Source of the DNA: Haematococcus lacustris
Lineage: Eukaryota > Chlorophyta > Chlorophyceae > Chlamydomonadales > Haematococcaceae
Direction: 5' to 3'
Length of the DNA: 64,000 nucleotides
NCBI GenBank assembly: GCA_030144725.1
Contig: JASKMD010000012.1
Location: 10,966,621 to 11,030,620, forward strand
The notes under the pieces: generated by a model
What the model was told of the DNA's origin: nothing
The model's input: only the letters and a program-made list of their open reading frames with translations
The model's database searches: none
Translations under genes and position numbers: made by a program
Part shown: one piece after another, positions 24,391-38,977 of the stretch
Layout of the letters: each line of letters opens with the position of its first letter
How positions within the stretch are numbered: the first letter of the stretch is position 1

Positions 24391-24925
24391 TGGGCAGCAT
24401 GACCCTGCTAACCCCCAAGCCATGTCGTCAGTACTAAGTGCGCACAGTACAACCAAGTTGAACCAACAAACATGACTTGGGCTTCAAGCTAGTCGAGTAG
24501 CGGCTGCTCAAGGCCAGGCAGAGGTCGCGCCAGGCAGCAGAGTACTGGTAGAGCAAGGATGGCTGACAGGCTGGTGCCCACCACCCAGCCCATGTGAGCT
24601 GCACCTGCCACGTGACCGGCCTAGGCCCGCAGACTGGGTACCCCCAGCAGGCCAGGTGATCCAGCGGCTGGTGCGCCCAGCCTGGAGCCTGCGGCATGCT
24701 AAGCACGTGCCGGGCCTGCAGTGGTGCCATGAGGTGCCACCCAACCCCCCTCCCCCTCCCCCAGCTTAGGACCCCCCTGCCCAGGACCCCCCTGCCCCTG
24801 CCCAGGACCCCCCTCCCCTTCCCCCAACCCAGGCTATCCCTGCCCAGGCCCAGCCCCCTCCCTGCTGCACCTGGCCCAGTGCAACGACCCCAGGCCACTC
24901 TTCCATGTTGAATAAGTTTTCCAGA
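23850..24925 (+). pseudogene. relic of the transposon family carried in the tandem units
   Basis: 24,100-24,335 aligns closely with 35,325-35,560 of tandem unit 1, covering exon 4 of the GCR1_C-like gene (R-L-I-N-A-G, E-E-K-A-N-P) and its following intron, but one C is lost in the AAACCCC run and shifts the frame. At about 24,338 it jumps to sequence matching 36,410 onward (CCCCAAGCCATGTGGCAAGCAG), so roughly 0.85 kb is deleted. Then, at 24,600-24,900, comes TnpB/Fanzor-associated sequence: V-R-P-A-W-S-L-R-H-A-K (about 24,670-24,700), G-L-Q-W-C, a Pro-rich run and a stretch shared with 32,975-33,022. CATGTTGAATAAGTTTT near 24,905 matches 33,459. It is scrambled and decayed, and cannot be translated as a whole. 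Confidence 0.72.
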
Positions 24926-25065
24926 CTGCAATGCAGCATGCATGTCACTGTCTTTTTTGTCGTTTATGTAGTAACTTTGTCTGACACCACTGAAGCTGAC
25001 CTGACCTTCTGAGTATCATGCAATTATGCTAAGTACGACCACTAAGTTGCGGTTTCGTGATTCCC

Positions 25066-25104
25066 GGGGAGCTGGGCGCAGGCTCTGTGGTCAACTTTGA
25101 GCGT
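25066..25104 (+). other. 39-bp ectopic copy of riboflavin synthase coding sequence
   Basis: 25,066-25,104 is identical over 39 bp to the reverse complement of 22,931-22,969, inside exon 2 of riboflavin synthase (residues about 105-117, G-E-L-G-A-G-S-V-V-N-F-E-R). Flanks on both sides differ. It ends 61 bp before the start codon of the next gene and lies between the transposon relic and that gene, so it looks like filler captured during repair or insertion. Confidence 0.9.
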
Positions 25105-25165
25105 TCCTCACACTTCCCGACGTCTGAGACGTCTGTCATTCCCTTATTCATTCCCGCCCGCCACG

Positions 25166-26315
25166 ATGCACGCAGATGTTAAGGGGCAGTTCGTGCTAAT
25201 TCCATGTCATATACCGTGGCTCCCACTTGCCATAGCTGAGCTGCTTCTCAGCGAAATGAAAACATCGGGGAAGGCAAAGCGTGTTGGAGTCCGTATAACG
25301 GGGAACTTAGGTCTAGCTCCGGGCTGGATACCGTGGGGTCCGTACTCCAGATTGATCGTCGACTTGTGCAAGCGATTGGGTGTCGAAGTGGTTGCCGCAT
25401 TCGTGGCCTTCAACCTGAGCGACGCCCAATTGACATGGGTGAGTGGCCGCCTTGTTGTCCATAGACGCCAAGGCGGAATACTTATCTTGCGCTATCTTGT
25501 GTTATGCAGCACAAAGACAGAGGGATGTGAACGTGGGCCGCGTCGTATTCAACCTCGGAGGTGGTGGTGTGGTGGGCCTCCGGTGCGATGGCGAGGATCA
25601 GCATTACTCGCTAGAGCACGGCGATGGCTACTACATGGGCCCTATTGCAAGCGGGAAGGCCCCCGTTAGCAACGGTTTGTTCTGTCGGCATTCAGTGGGC
25701 ATTCAGCCGGGTTTTCGGCAGCCCTTGAGCGGCTTAGTAGCGACATGCAGCCTAGTCCTCGACGTCCACGCCACGACCTGGAGCGTCCGCCCCCCACCAC
25801 CACCCTCCCCCTTGCCTCTCCCCGTACCACCTCGCATCTGGAAAGATTGGGTCGCCTTACGCGACAGCCTGCAGGCGTGTTTGGGAGGCACTGCGGAGGT
25901 TTGGCGGGAGAAGGCTGCCCGTGAGGAGGCTGACCAGCCTCCCACACCCCGCGACACGCGGCTACAGGCAGCAGTGCAGGCAGGCGGGCGGGCAACCGGG
26001 GTGGTCACTGCGAAGGCTTGGCGGGAGAAGGCTGCCCGTGAGGAGGCTGACCAGCCTCCCACACCCCGCGACACGCGGCTACAGGCAGCAGTGCAGGCAG
26101 GCGGGCGGGCAACCGGGGTGGTCACTGCGAAGGCTTGGCGGGAGAAGGCTGCCCGTGAGGAGGCTGACCAGCCTCCCACACCCCGCGACACGCGGCTACA
26201 GGCAGCAGTGCAGGCAGGCGGGCGGGCAGCGAAGGAGAAGGCTGCCCGCGACATGGCTGCCCGCGAAAGATCTTGGCAGGATCTGGTCAAGACCTTGGCA
26301 GGGAGGTCACATTGA
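25166..26315 (+). CDS. unknown protein with three 39-residue repeats; weak 2OG-Fe(II) oxygenase resemblance
   Basis: Proposed exons are 25166-25438 and 25521-26315 (phase 0, 82-bp GT-AG intron), giving 355 residues. The acceptor at 25,520 was chosen because the obvious AG at 25,509 would bring in a stop. Exon 1 (M-H-A-D-V-K-G, later G-N-L-G-L-A-P-G-W) has no recognised domain. Exon 2 begins with V-F-N-L-G-G-G-G-V-V-G-L-R, then L-E-H-G-D-G-Y-Y-M and, after a gap, C-R-H-S-V-G. That order is faintly like the distal half of a double-stranded beta-helix 2-oxoglutarate oxygenase, but an upstream H-x-D was not placed; the similarity is low confidence. The C-terminal third is three near-identical repeats starting W-R-E-K-A-A-R-E-E-A-D-Q-P-P-T-P, charged and probably helical. 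Isolated position beside transposon debris allows a mobile origin. Confidence 0.5.
25903..26253 (+). repeat. 117-bp in-frame tandem repeat, three copies
   Basis: Copies start at 25,903, 26,020 and 26,137 (period 117 bp, 39 codons). Copies 1 and 2 are nearly identical; copy 3 diverges at its end. The period is a multiple of three and the frame is preserved, consistent with a translated repeat. Confidence 0.9.
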
Positions 26316-27274
26316 GTGGTCCCTTCACCACCACAGTGTTATGGTAGATGATAGGAGGTGAGCAGCGATGTTGAGCATGGGGAATTGGGCATGTAAGCTG
26401 GGCTGGGCTTCAATAAGTAGGACGCCGACCATACCATCATCGGAGACCGGTAGCACAGTCCCAGCCTCAGTCTTAAATGCAGTGCTGGGGGCACCACGTG
26501 ACGTGGTCCACGTCAGACCCCTCTCTGTCTTGCCATGCTTTGACGCGCTGGTCAAGCAGTGGCTACCTTAGGCAAGGCAACCATGGCTCAAGTGTTGTAC
26601 AGGGGCGGGTGGCGCGAGGTATATGATTTGTGGAAGGATACACATCTCATTCTTCGGCTGCCATGCACTGCAGACCTCGGGGTTTAACATATTTTGATAG
26701 ATGAAGCAACTCAACACGTTGACCCAAGCAGCCCTCGTGGAGCAAGGTGGCGGTGAAAGATGCCAGTATTAGGATGCACACTATGAAAGATGCACAGACT
26801 CAACATGTCAACAAGTGGCCAGTTGACAACTCAGAATCATGCGTCCACATTAACACCACGTGCCTGGTACCACGTGTCTGCCGCTGAGCTCGACGGAGGG
26901 CCACGTCCATGCGTGGTGACCCACCCTCAATTCCTCATTCGCCACTGCCGCTTTGACAACAGGCCAGGGCGTGCGAGCGACCTGACCACACTCCCAAGCC
27001 ATGGAGAACATCTTACCCGCTTGCATCCTGCCACCGTCACCTGCCAGTATTTACGACCCAAACGCAGTAGCAGCTTCCACACAGTCTGAATCCTTTCCCC
27101 AGCCTACAGCTTCAAAACCCGGCTCCGCCCTCTGCAACCCTCCACCGCCAGCAAGTGGCGCTGTGTTGTGCCATGGGCTGGCCCTGGGCTGCGCTCCTGC
27201 CCCTGGCCCCAAGCGTGGCCCCACGTCCTGGCCCCAAGCGTGGCTCCCACTCAGGCTGTGAGGTATGGTGGTGC
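26316..27274. other. intergenic between convergent genes
   Basis: About 960 bp between the 39-residue-repeat gene (+) and the SDR stop (-). No supported gene. It should contain both 3' untranslated regions. Confidence 0.45.
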
Positions 27275-32111
<4,837 letters not shown>

Positions 32112-32760
32112 GCAAACTCTAATTTGATCGCACCTTCATTTTTAGTGATTGCTGATCGACTGGGCGTTACGATCTGGTAATCTGACGGTGGTCAAGTCGG
32201 CGCGGGGTGCACGCGATGCTGCGATGCGCACGACGTCGACGAGACGCACATGGAGAGTGTGACACGTTTCCTCCAAACGGGGATGGGGAGGGGTCAACCA
32301 GGTACTGCAGGCTGGAGCATGCGCAATGTGCGGTAAAGTGCGGTAAAAGCGGTGCGGCAGCAGCGACTTACTCTGCACCTGCCACCCGGCCAGCAAGTAG
32401 CATTGGATGTTTCTTCTGCTGAAGCTGCAGGCAGTGTAAGAGGCTGGTAAGAAGGCTGGGAGACAAGGACCTAAGAGCGTTGGCGTCATTATGTTTACGC
32501 CTTGCCCAATGTGCAATGTCCAATGATTGCTGCATACTTGGACAGCATACTTGTCTATGTGCCTTTGTCTATCAAAGCGAAAGGACAGCAAACTGAAAGC
32601 AGAGCAAAGCAAAGCAACATGGCCATGCGGCATCACGGCAATGAGGCCGTTCAACTCTTGACGACCTCAACAGCGCCACGTCACTCATGCAAGCATTGTG
32701 GCTGGCATGGAAACATGGCCTCCTCAAGCATGCTGCAATGTGGGCAGTTGTGCCCAGCCC
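32112..32760. promoter_or_regulatory. upstream region of the SDR, unit 1 (also duplicated)
   Basis: DNA upstream of the SDR start, present identically in units 2 and 3 (38,978-39,626 and 45,853-46,501). No defined core promoter element was seen. A 170-codon minus-strand frame here has no recognisable domain and may be fortuitous or 5' untranslated. Confidence 0.4.
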
Positions 32761-32914
32761 TCCTGCACCAGGCTGCCCTCCAGGTCGGTCCTGCCCACCC
32801 TCAGTGCATGCACCGTTCAGCCCCACACCCCTCCCCTATGCCACCCATACGGCCTAGTAGCAAAGCAGGCTGTCAGCCTTGTAGTTGCCTGCTTTCCCAC
32901 TCATCCCGTGAGTT

Positions 32915-33277
32915 TTGGTGTCCCCTGCCCTGGAACCTCCCCCCCCCCCCTTTGCCCAGGCCCCCCCTGCCCAGGCCCAGGCCCTCCCTGCTGCACCTGG
33001 CCCAGTGCAACGACCCCAGGCCCCCCCATGGGGCAGGTGGCTGGACCGGGACACCAACGGATGGTTCAACCTTCAGCGCATTGGGGAGAATATGCAGCGC
33101 TCCCTGGAGCTGTGCAGCTACGAGGGCTTGGAGGTTCTGCCCCCCGTTGGCAAGGAGTACCAGCAGGGCTACAAGCGGGTCAATGACAAGCTGCCAGGGC
33201 AGGCAGAGGCTGCACCGGGCTGCAGAGTACCGGCGGGGGCATTGATGGCCAGGCCCGCAACAATGCACAGGCCCTAA
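32915..33277 (+). pseudogene. TnpB/Fanzor-like C-terminal remnant, unit 1
   Basis: A Pro-rich stretch leads into P-P-W-G-R-W-L-D-R-D-T-N-G and F-N-L-Q-R-I-G-E, then L-E-L-C and K-E-Y-Q-Q-G-Y-K-R-V-N-D. D-R-D-x-N followed by N-hydrophobic-Q resembles the last RuvC motif (D-R-D-x-N-A-x-x-N) of TnpB and its eukaryotic Fanzor relatives, and this C-terminal style is, from memory, very widespread in chlamydomonadalean genomes. After N-D-K-L-P-G two frameshifts separate the continuations R-Q-R-L-H-R-A-A-E-Y-R-R-G and I-D-G-Q-A-R-N-N-A, so the copy is broken. No upstream RuvC-I/II or zinc ribbon is present. Confidence 0.55.
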
Positions 33278-33768
33278 TAGTTTACACAGGCTGTTAGCCT
33301 TACAAAGCATTCTGCTGTTTGTTTGATGAGGTGCCCATTGGTCTTGGGGGAAAGAGTGCCACCAGTGTGGGGTTGGCAGTCATCATGGGTGCGACCGAGG
33401 ATGTTGTAACCTGTCTGGAGTAGCTGAGTGAGATTACCCACAGTCAACATGTTGTTCCATGTTGAATAAGTTTTGTTTGTCTGTCCTCCAGGTCCCCACC
33501 CCGCACCATAGCACCTCATTGGTTGTACTTGCAGCTCCATAATTTTGGCTCTCAACCTCCCAGGCCCAACAATGCTACACAAATGCTACAGAGCCTTAGT
33601 AAAGAGGTGGACCGCACCCTGCCCTCAGCTACCCTTGCATCACCGCAATTACTATCAACATTAACACAACCATCATCACCAGCACCATTACCACCCTTCA
33701 CGTCATCCACCTTACCAACCCTACCAGTGGCCAGGCACTCCGCCCTGACATGCACATGGCTGCAGAAC

Positions 33769-33789
33769 TAGGGTTAGGGTTAGGGTTAA
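33769..33789 (+). repeat. interstitial telomere-like (TTAGGG)3, unit 1
   Basis: TAGGGTTAGGGTTAGGGTTA, three TTAGGG periods, followed by a CCCCTG hexamer run at about 33,840-33,890. It is human-type, unlike the TTTTAGGG of Chlamydomonas reinhardtii. It may be a relic of telomere capture or chance; it occurs at the same place in each unit. Confidence 0.75.
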
Positions 33790-34151
33790 TGGTAGGGCCG
33801 CTGTGCGCTCAGGGCAGCACAGTACGTAGGAGGAGAGCAGTGCCCCTGCCCCTGCCCCTGCCCCTGGCCCTGCCCCTGCCCCTGCCCCCCTCCGACGTTG
33901 TCACGTAGTGAGACTCTCACTGAGAGTCCCCATTAGCTGCGGCGCCCCTCATGAATGTCAGGGATTGTGAGCTTGGCTGCCGTAATCTACATGTGCCACA
34001 GTGCTCACGGATTACAACCTTGAAGCGCCGAATATGAGAGGGTCGCGGAGTTAGGTTTGTCGTTCGGCGGGCCGGCCATCACACAAAGCTTCCGAAGGCT
34101 GGGTAACAGCAGCCCAGCTGGCAGTTACAGGCTAGGCGCGGTATAGTGCAC

Positions 34152-37060
34152 ATGGCGCGGAGCAAGAAGAGGAGGTTGCTCACCATTGATGACAACGACG
34201 AGAAGGATGTACCAAACGCACTCACCTGCACCCGCGCAATGGAGATACTGTGTCTCACGCTCGGGGAGGCTTGGTCAAACCATGCTTCGGCATTGACTGA
34301 CTTCACGGTCCGTTAACGTTGGCGGCATTGGGAACACGCGAACCACAGCAATATTCGTGACTAGTTGCTGAGGACATGCCAGCGTGCCTCCGCTGCAGAA
34401 GTACTGCAGCGAAAAAGGACTGGCCTTGGAGAATTCCGACAACCCCAGCCACAGTGCAACCCTGGTTCTCTGCTACCTCGCCAACAGCAACGCCCGGCTT
34501 TGGCAGCTGCGGTGCTCACCTGATCGCACCCACCCTCCCAGTGAGGAGCTGGAGCTGCTGGAGTCACAAGAGCTGGTCAGTCTTTCAACAGGCAGCAGAC
34601 ACAGATTTAGGGGTGGTGGTGCATCAGCTGGGGCAGGTGATGCTGACGTCCTTTCTACTCACGGCGGGAGGGTTAGCAAAGGAAGAGGGGCAGGGACACA
34701 GAATGACGTCGTATTCACCTGTGTGTTTGTGTGCCTAATGACTGCCCTGCAACCAGCTGGCTAACTCCTCAAAGTTAGCTAGGGGATGCCCCTGAGGTAA
34801 GTGCCCCCTTGACATCCACCTGTGCTCCATTCTTCACATCCACCTGTGTTGCTGGGCTGCAACACACAGCCTCCCCTAGTATCCCCGCTGCTGCTGCTGC
34901 TGCTGAGTGGCCCTCTGGTCATGCCCTCCTGACCTGACCCTGTAGGACATCCCTGCCCTGAAGCGCCTGAGCACTGCCCTTGAGCTAGGCTTTGAGGAGG
35001 CCCAGGCAGCGGCAAGAGAGCATGGCGCTGTGAACCGCCTTGTGGACTACGCATTGTACCTACAGGCCTACAAAGGGCTGCGGTGCAAGCTGAGTCAGAA
35101 CGACAAGCGCCAGTAAGCAGGCGGCTGACGTGCTCGGCCCCTACCTGCTTGCGTTGACTGTCGCATGCACTTTGACCTGGCTCTGTGCTGGCCGGCCCTT
35201 CCCTGCCCTGCCTTACCCTGCTTGGCCCGGTCTGCCCCACCCTGGCCCCAGCCCAGTGCTGCTGGTCCTGTTCTGGCTGCTGTCCGCGGTACCCTGACTG
35301 CCCTCCGTCCGCCCTTCCTGGCTGCAGCGTTCCGGGTAGGTTAATCAATGCAGGCATGGAGGAAAAGGCAAACCCCATGCGTGACAAGTGGGAAGAAATG
35401 ATGGCAAAGAGGTGAGGCTGGCAGCAGGCTGGGACACAACAGCACACCAATGTCTGGAGGGGTGCGAGGGGTGTTGTCATCAGGATGCGAGCCCTGAAGC
35501 CCTTTCCAATAGCCTGTACAGCGGCAGCAGTTAGCTTAAGAAGGTGTCTAAGAGGAGACGCAGCACGCATTTGAGATCAAGCTCAGCCTGTCACCAGTGT
35601 CAATGGTTAGATGCAGTGTGAGCTCTATGGACAGGAGGTCTGGCTGCCCATGCTGACTGTGATTGGCCATCACCTGCACTGATTTGTGCCACCTCAAGGA
35701 CTTGTGCCACCTCAACAGCTTAGCTATTCATGCTGACTGTGCTTTGCCATCATCTGCCCTGAGGATCCATTGCAAAGCCTGCCAACATGCAAGAGATCAG
35801 CCACCAACTGCCCTGAGGATCCATTGCGAAGCCTACCAACATGCAAGAGATCAACCACCACCTGCCCTGAGGATCCATTGCAAAGCCTGCCAACATGCAA
35901 GAGATCAACCACCACCTGCCCTGAGGACCCATTGCAAAGCCTGCCAACATGCAAGAGATCAACCACCACCTGCCCTGAGGATCCATTGCATAGCCTGCCA
36001 ACATGCAAGAGATCAGCCACCACCTGCCCTGAGGATCCATTTCAAAGCCTGCCAACATACAAGTGATCAGCCACCACCTGCCCTGAGAATCCATTGCAAA
36101 GCCTGCCAACATGCAAGAGATCAGCCACCACCTGCCCTGAGAATCCATTGCAAAGCCTGCCACAAGAGTCACAAGAGCTGGTCAGTGCCAATCAAGATCA
36201 GCAGCTTGCGCCATTTGTGTTGTAGGGCAGAGCAGAAGGCGAGGGAGGACCGAGAGATCATCGAGATGATAAGGATTATGTACAATCGGATTGTGGCAAC
36301 AGATGCCGTCTTCGCCGCCGTCGCAGCTGGGCAGCACGGCCCTGCTCTCACCCAAGCCATGTGGCAAGCAGCAGCAGCAGCTGGGCAGCATGGCCCTGCT
36401 CCGCCCCAAGCCATGTGGCAAGCAGCAGCAGCAGCTGGGCAGCATGGCCCTGCTCCGCCCCAAGCCATGTGGTCAATACCTGCTGAAAGTCAGGCAAACC
36501 CTGGCCCTGCCCACCCTCAGTGCATGCATGGCTCAACCCCACACCCCTCCCCTATGCCCTACACTGCTGAGTCACTGCGGCAGCCTGCTCCCCCCAGCCA
36601 AACCCTACTGCTGTGGGAGCATGGCTTGGGCGGCAGCCCTGCACTGAAAACGCTGGAGCAGGACCCCTCATGGCGAAGAGGCAAGAGGGAGGTAGGGAGG
36701 AAGGTGTGTGACGTCAAAATGCTCGTCCTCCTGATTGAATGGTACTTGGTCACTCATTGTTCACACATGAGCAGCAGGAGCGAGGCAATTGCATACCTTG
36801 ACAGGCAGGCTGGGACTCTGAAAGCGCGAAACAGTCAGTGGAGGTGGTTGAGGGCACTGCAAAATGCTCACCAGAAAACAGTTGATGAGGGTGTCATGTC
36901 TTTGGCTGGTCAGGCAATGGTGGACAGCCCTAACTCTGCCCTGGCAGCAGCAGTCAGCCAGGCCCAGCAGCAGGTGCCTGATTGCCCCTCTGCCCTGGCA
37001 GCAGTAAGCAGCCAGGCCCAGCAGCCTGACTGCCCCCTCTGCCCCAGCAATGGCCAGTGA
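34152..37060 (+). CDS. transposon-type GCR1_C-like DNA-binding protein, unit 1
   Basis: Exons 34152-34307, 34399-34575, 34946-35112, 35328-35411 and 36226-37060 join in phases 0, 0, 2, 2 to 472 residues with no internal stop. The N-terminus M-A-R-S-K-K-R-R is basic. Residues about 29-95 (W-S-N-H-A-S-A-L-T-D-F-T-K-Y-C, L-V-L-C-Y-L-A) look like a small helical domain such as the core-binding part of tyrosine recombinases. A charged helical stretch follows (M-R-D-K-W-E-E-M-M-A-K-R). After Gln/Ala repeats comes L-W-E-H-G-L-G-G-S-P-A-L-K-T-L-E, then S-W-R-R-G-K-R-E and an I-E-W helix, the pattern of GCR1_C domains found in Crypton transposons. No recombinase catalytic Arg/His/Tyr set was found, so it is not an autonomous Crypton. 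The domain call is by eye; the exon chain is stronger. Intron 4 holds the 54-bp minisatellite. Confidence 0.62.
35755..36165. repeat. 54-bp minisatellite, eight copies, unit 1
   Basis: Units start with GAGGATCCATTGCAAAGCC at 35,761 and then every 54 bp (35,815, 35,869, 35,923, 35,977, 36,031, 36,085, 36,139; the last partial). It lies in intron 4 of the GCR1_C-like gene, though one frame is open through it. There are no unique spacers, so it is not a CRISPR-like array. Confidence 0.92.
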
Positions 37061-37776
37061 AGCATGACAATACATGCCAGTTGGGGTATGTGCTATGACA
37101 GGCCCCAGAAGCCCACACCTTGCCGTGGGTAATGACTGGGCACAAGGGTGGAGCAAGCACGGTTGGCCAGCCCCCTTGGTTGATCCGGCTGCTCGTAATG
37201 CTCTGATAGAACACGGCTTTTGACCTCACCTCCCACTGTGTAGATGGGGATGCAGGGCTTGCATGAGCATACCAATCAAGCATACAACAGGCCTGCTCAC
37301 TGACTGCAGTGTGTGCTTTCACATAGCGATTGCTGGCCAGCTAACACCAGCAGGCAGGCCAAGTGGGAATCATGCAAGGCTTGTTGTGAGTTCCATGGTG
37401 GGGACCCAGAGCTGTCTCCATGCAACTTGCAACTGGGCTGCAGGGCAGCTGCAGTGAGGCTGGTGCATGGCAGGGGTGCGGCTGTGACAACGCAGGCATG
37501 AGCTCCCCAGGAGCTGAGGCACTGAACCCAGGACCTATTCTTGACATGGTTGCTGTTGAGATGACGCGGGTTTATTGGGTGCATGGATGGCAGCTGAGCA
37601 GCTCCGGTGGTGGTGACGGAGCTTGTGATCAACTCTGCTGAAGTTGTGGGCTTGAAGCTCTGCCTAGACATGCCGGCAAGATGATGCCGCTTCCACCGCT
37701 AAAGATTCATCAGGCCGTCATGCGAAGTAGCCGCCACTACGCACCAAAGTCTACATGTCACTCACTTCAGGCCTGA
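37061..37776. other. 3' part of each tandem unit (also 43,936-44,651 and 50,811-51,526)
   Basis: About 715 bp after the GCR1_C-like stop. It should carry that gene's 3' untranslated region. Short frames on both strands have no recognisable domain. In units 1 and 2 it directly abuts the SDR intron 1 segment of the next unit. Confidence 0.45.
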
Positions 37777-37836
37777 GCCGGGGCCGGGATCGTCTGCACC
37801 ATGTGACTCTCGCGTGACAGCCCAGTGCATGTCAAG

Positions 37837-38085
37837 TAGGGCGTGTCCGCTGATATTAGTTTTGAGCCAAAATCCTTATGAGCTATTATTTGCTAGTGCG
37901 GCGGGAGCCACTACCGGGAGCTAATATGAGCTGATATGAGCTCATATATCAGCTGATCTGAGTTAATTGGGAGCTATTATGAGTTAATTGGGAGCTAATA
38001 TGAGCTCATATGAGCTAGTCTGAGCTAATCGGGAGCTAATATGAGCTAATTTGAGAACTAATATTAGTTTGAGGGAACCGCCCTA
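37837..38085. mobile_element. MITE-like element, unit 2 copy
   Basis: Same element as at 30,971-31,219, duplicated with the tandem unit (offset 6,866). Confidence 0.6.
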
Positions 38086-38662
38086 ATGGCAAGGCGCAGC
38101 CCTTCATGGGGCAGCTGCGAAAGTTGTCTGCCGGCCCATTACACAGCGCAGGGCGCACAGATGGCCTGCAGCTGGGCCAGCCCAGGGCAGGGGAAGGCTG
38201 TAGTGCGTGGCTGCTGAGGAAGGTGGCTGGGTGTCTGGGCGGTCAAAGCTAGACTGAAGAGGACCAGTCACTGCCCTTGTCACAGCCTCTTCCTGGTACA
38301 GCACCGAGCAATGACGGTGGGGCCAGCAGCAGGCCGGAGGCCGCCTGGCCAAGCTGCCAAGACTGCCATGAGAGTGCATGGTGCAGCTCCAGCATGCCAT
38401 GAAGCACCCGCATAAGGTTTGATGCAGCAGTATAGCTTCTGTCACCTCCCTTCCCAGTAGCTACATTGCAAGGTCACACCTTCATGCACTGGGCCATGCA
38501 GCTTGGTAGACATGGTAGTGCGAAACGGCCTAGAGGAAGGTGCTGCTGCTGTTATTTTGATATGATGTAATGTACTGATGAACGTGTGAGGTCACTATGA
38601 GGTTCCCGAGCTGGCATGTGACCATGCAGGCTTGCAATGAAGCACGCTCGCATGGCACTCAC

Positions 38663-38977
38663 CGCAACAGAGCGCACGGTGGCAATGGCCTCCATGCCAG
38701 GCCGCTTTGACAGGCGCTGCACCACAAGGCTTCCTGTCCTCCCTCCCGCACCTGTTACTGCCACCTGCCGTCGCCAGCCACCAGCAGCGCACACACAAAG
38801 CATGGGATGCCACACATTGCTGAGGTGGCGATCAAGGCTGACACCAAGGTGTGAGGGGGCCACCCGGGATTGCCAGCCACAGACTTCGACGGCGCATGCG
38901 TCACAGCCCGAGATGAGCGCGAGCTTGCAAAGAACGTTGGCAGCTGTTGACGCAGCAGCCCACCACCGTGTCTGCAT
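38663..38977 (-). pseudogene. orphan SDR exon 1, unit 2
   Basis: 105 codons equal to exon 1 of the SDR, including T-G-A-G-G-R-T-G and the GT donor, but Arg at position 92. The remaining seven exons are not present in this unit. The next DNA in the direction of transcription is the 3' end of unit 1 (37,776 downward), antisense to its GCR1_C-like gene. With its upstream region retained it may still be transcribed. Reading on past the donor would give a 141-residue protein. Confidence 0.85.

Noticed and set aside
32502..33245. 247-codon open frame in each tandem unit
   Set aside because: It crosses the Fanzor-like remnant mostly in a different frame and matches that family only after the frameshift; it is a decayed composite, not one protein.
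35755..36165. CRISPR-like array
   Set aside because: The 54-bp repeats are directly adjacent without unique spacers, the DNA is eukaryotic, and no cas genes exist; it is a minisatellite.
35663..36225. Continuous 465-codon reading through the 54-bp minisatellite as the GCR1_C-like protein
   Set aside because: Exon 4 to exon 5 splicing with matching phase skips the minisatellite and joins two charged helices. An unspliced reading lacks the N-terminal exons. Retained-intron expression cannot be excluded.
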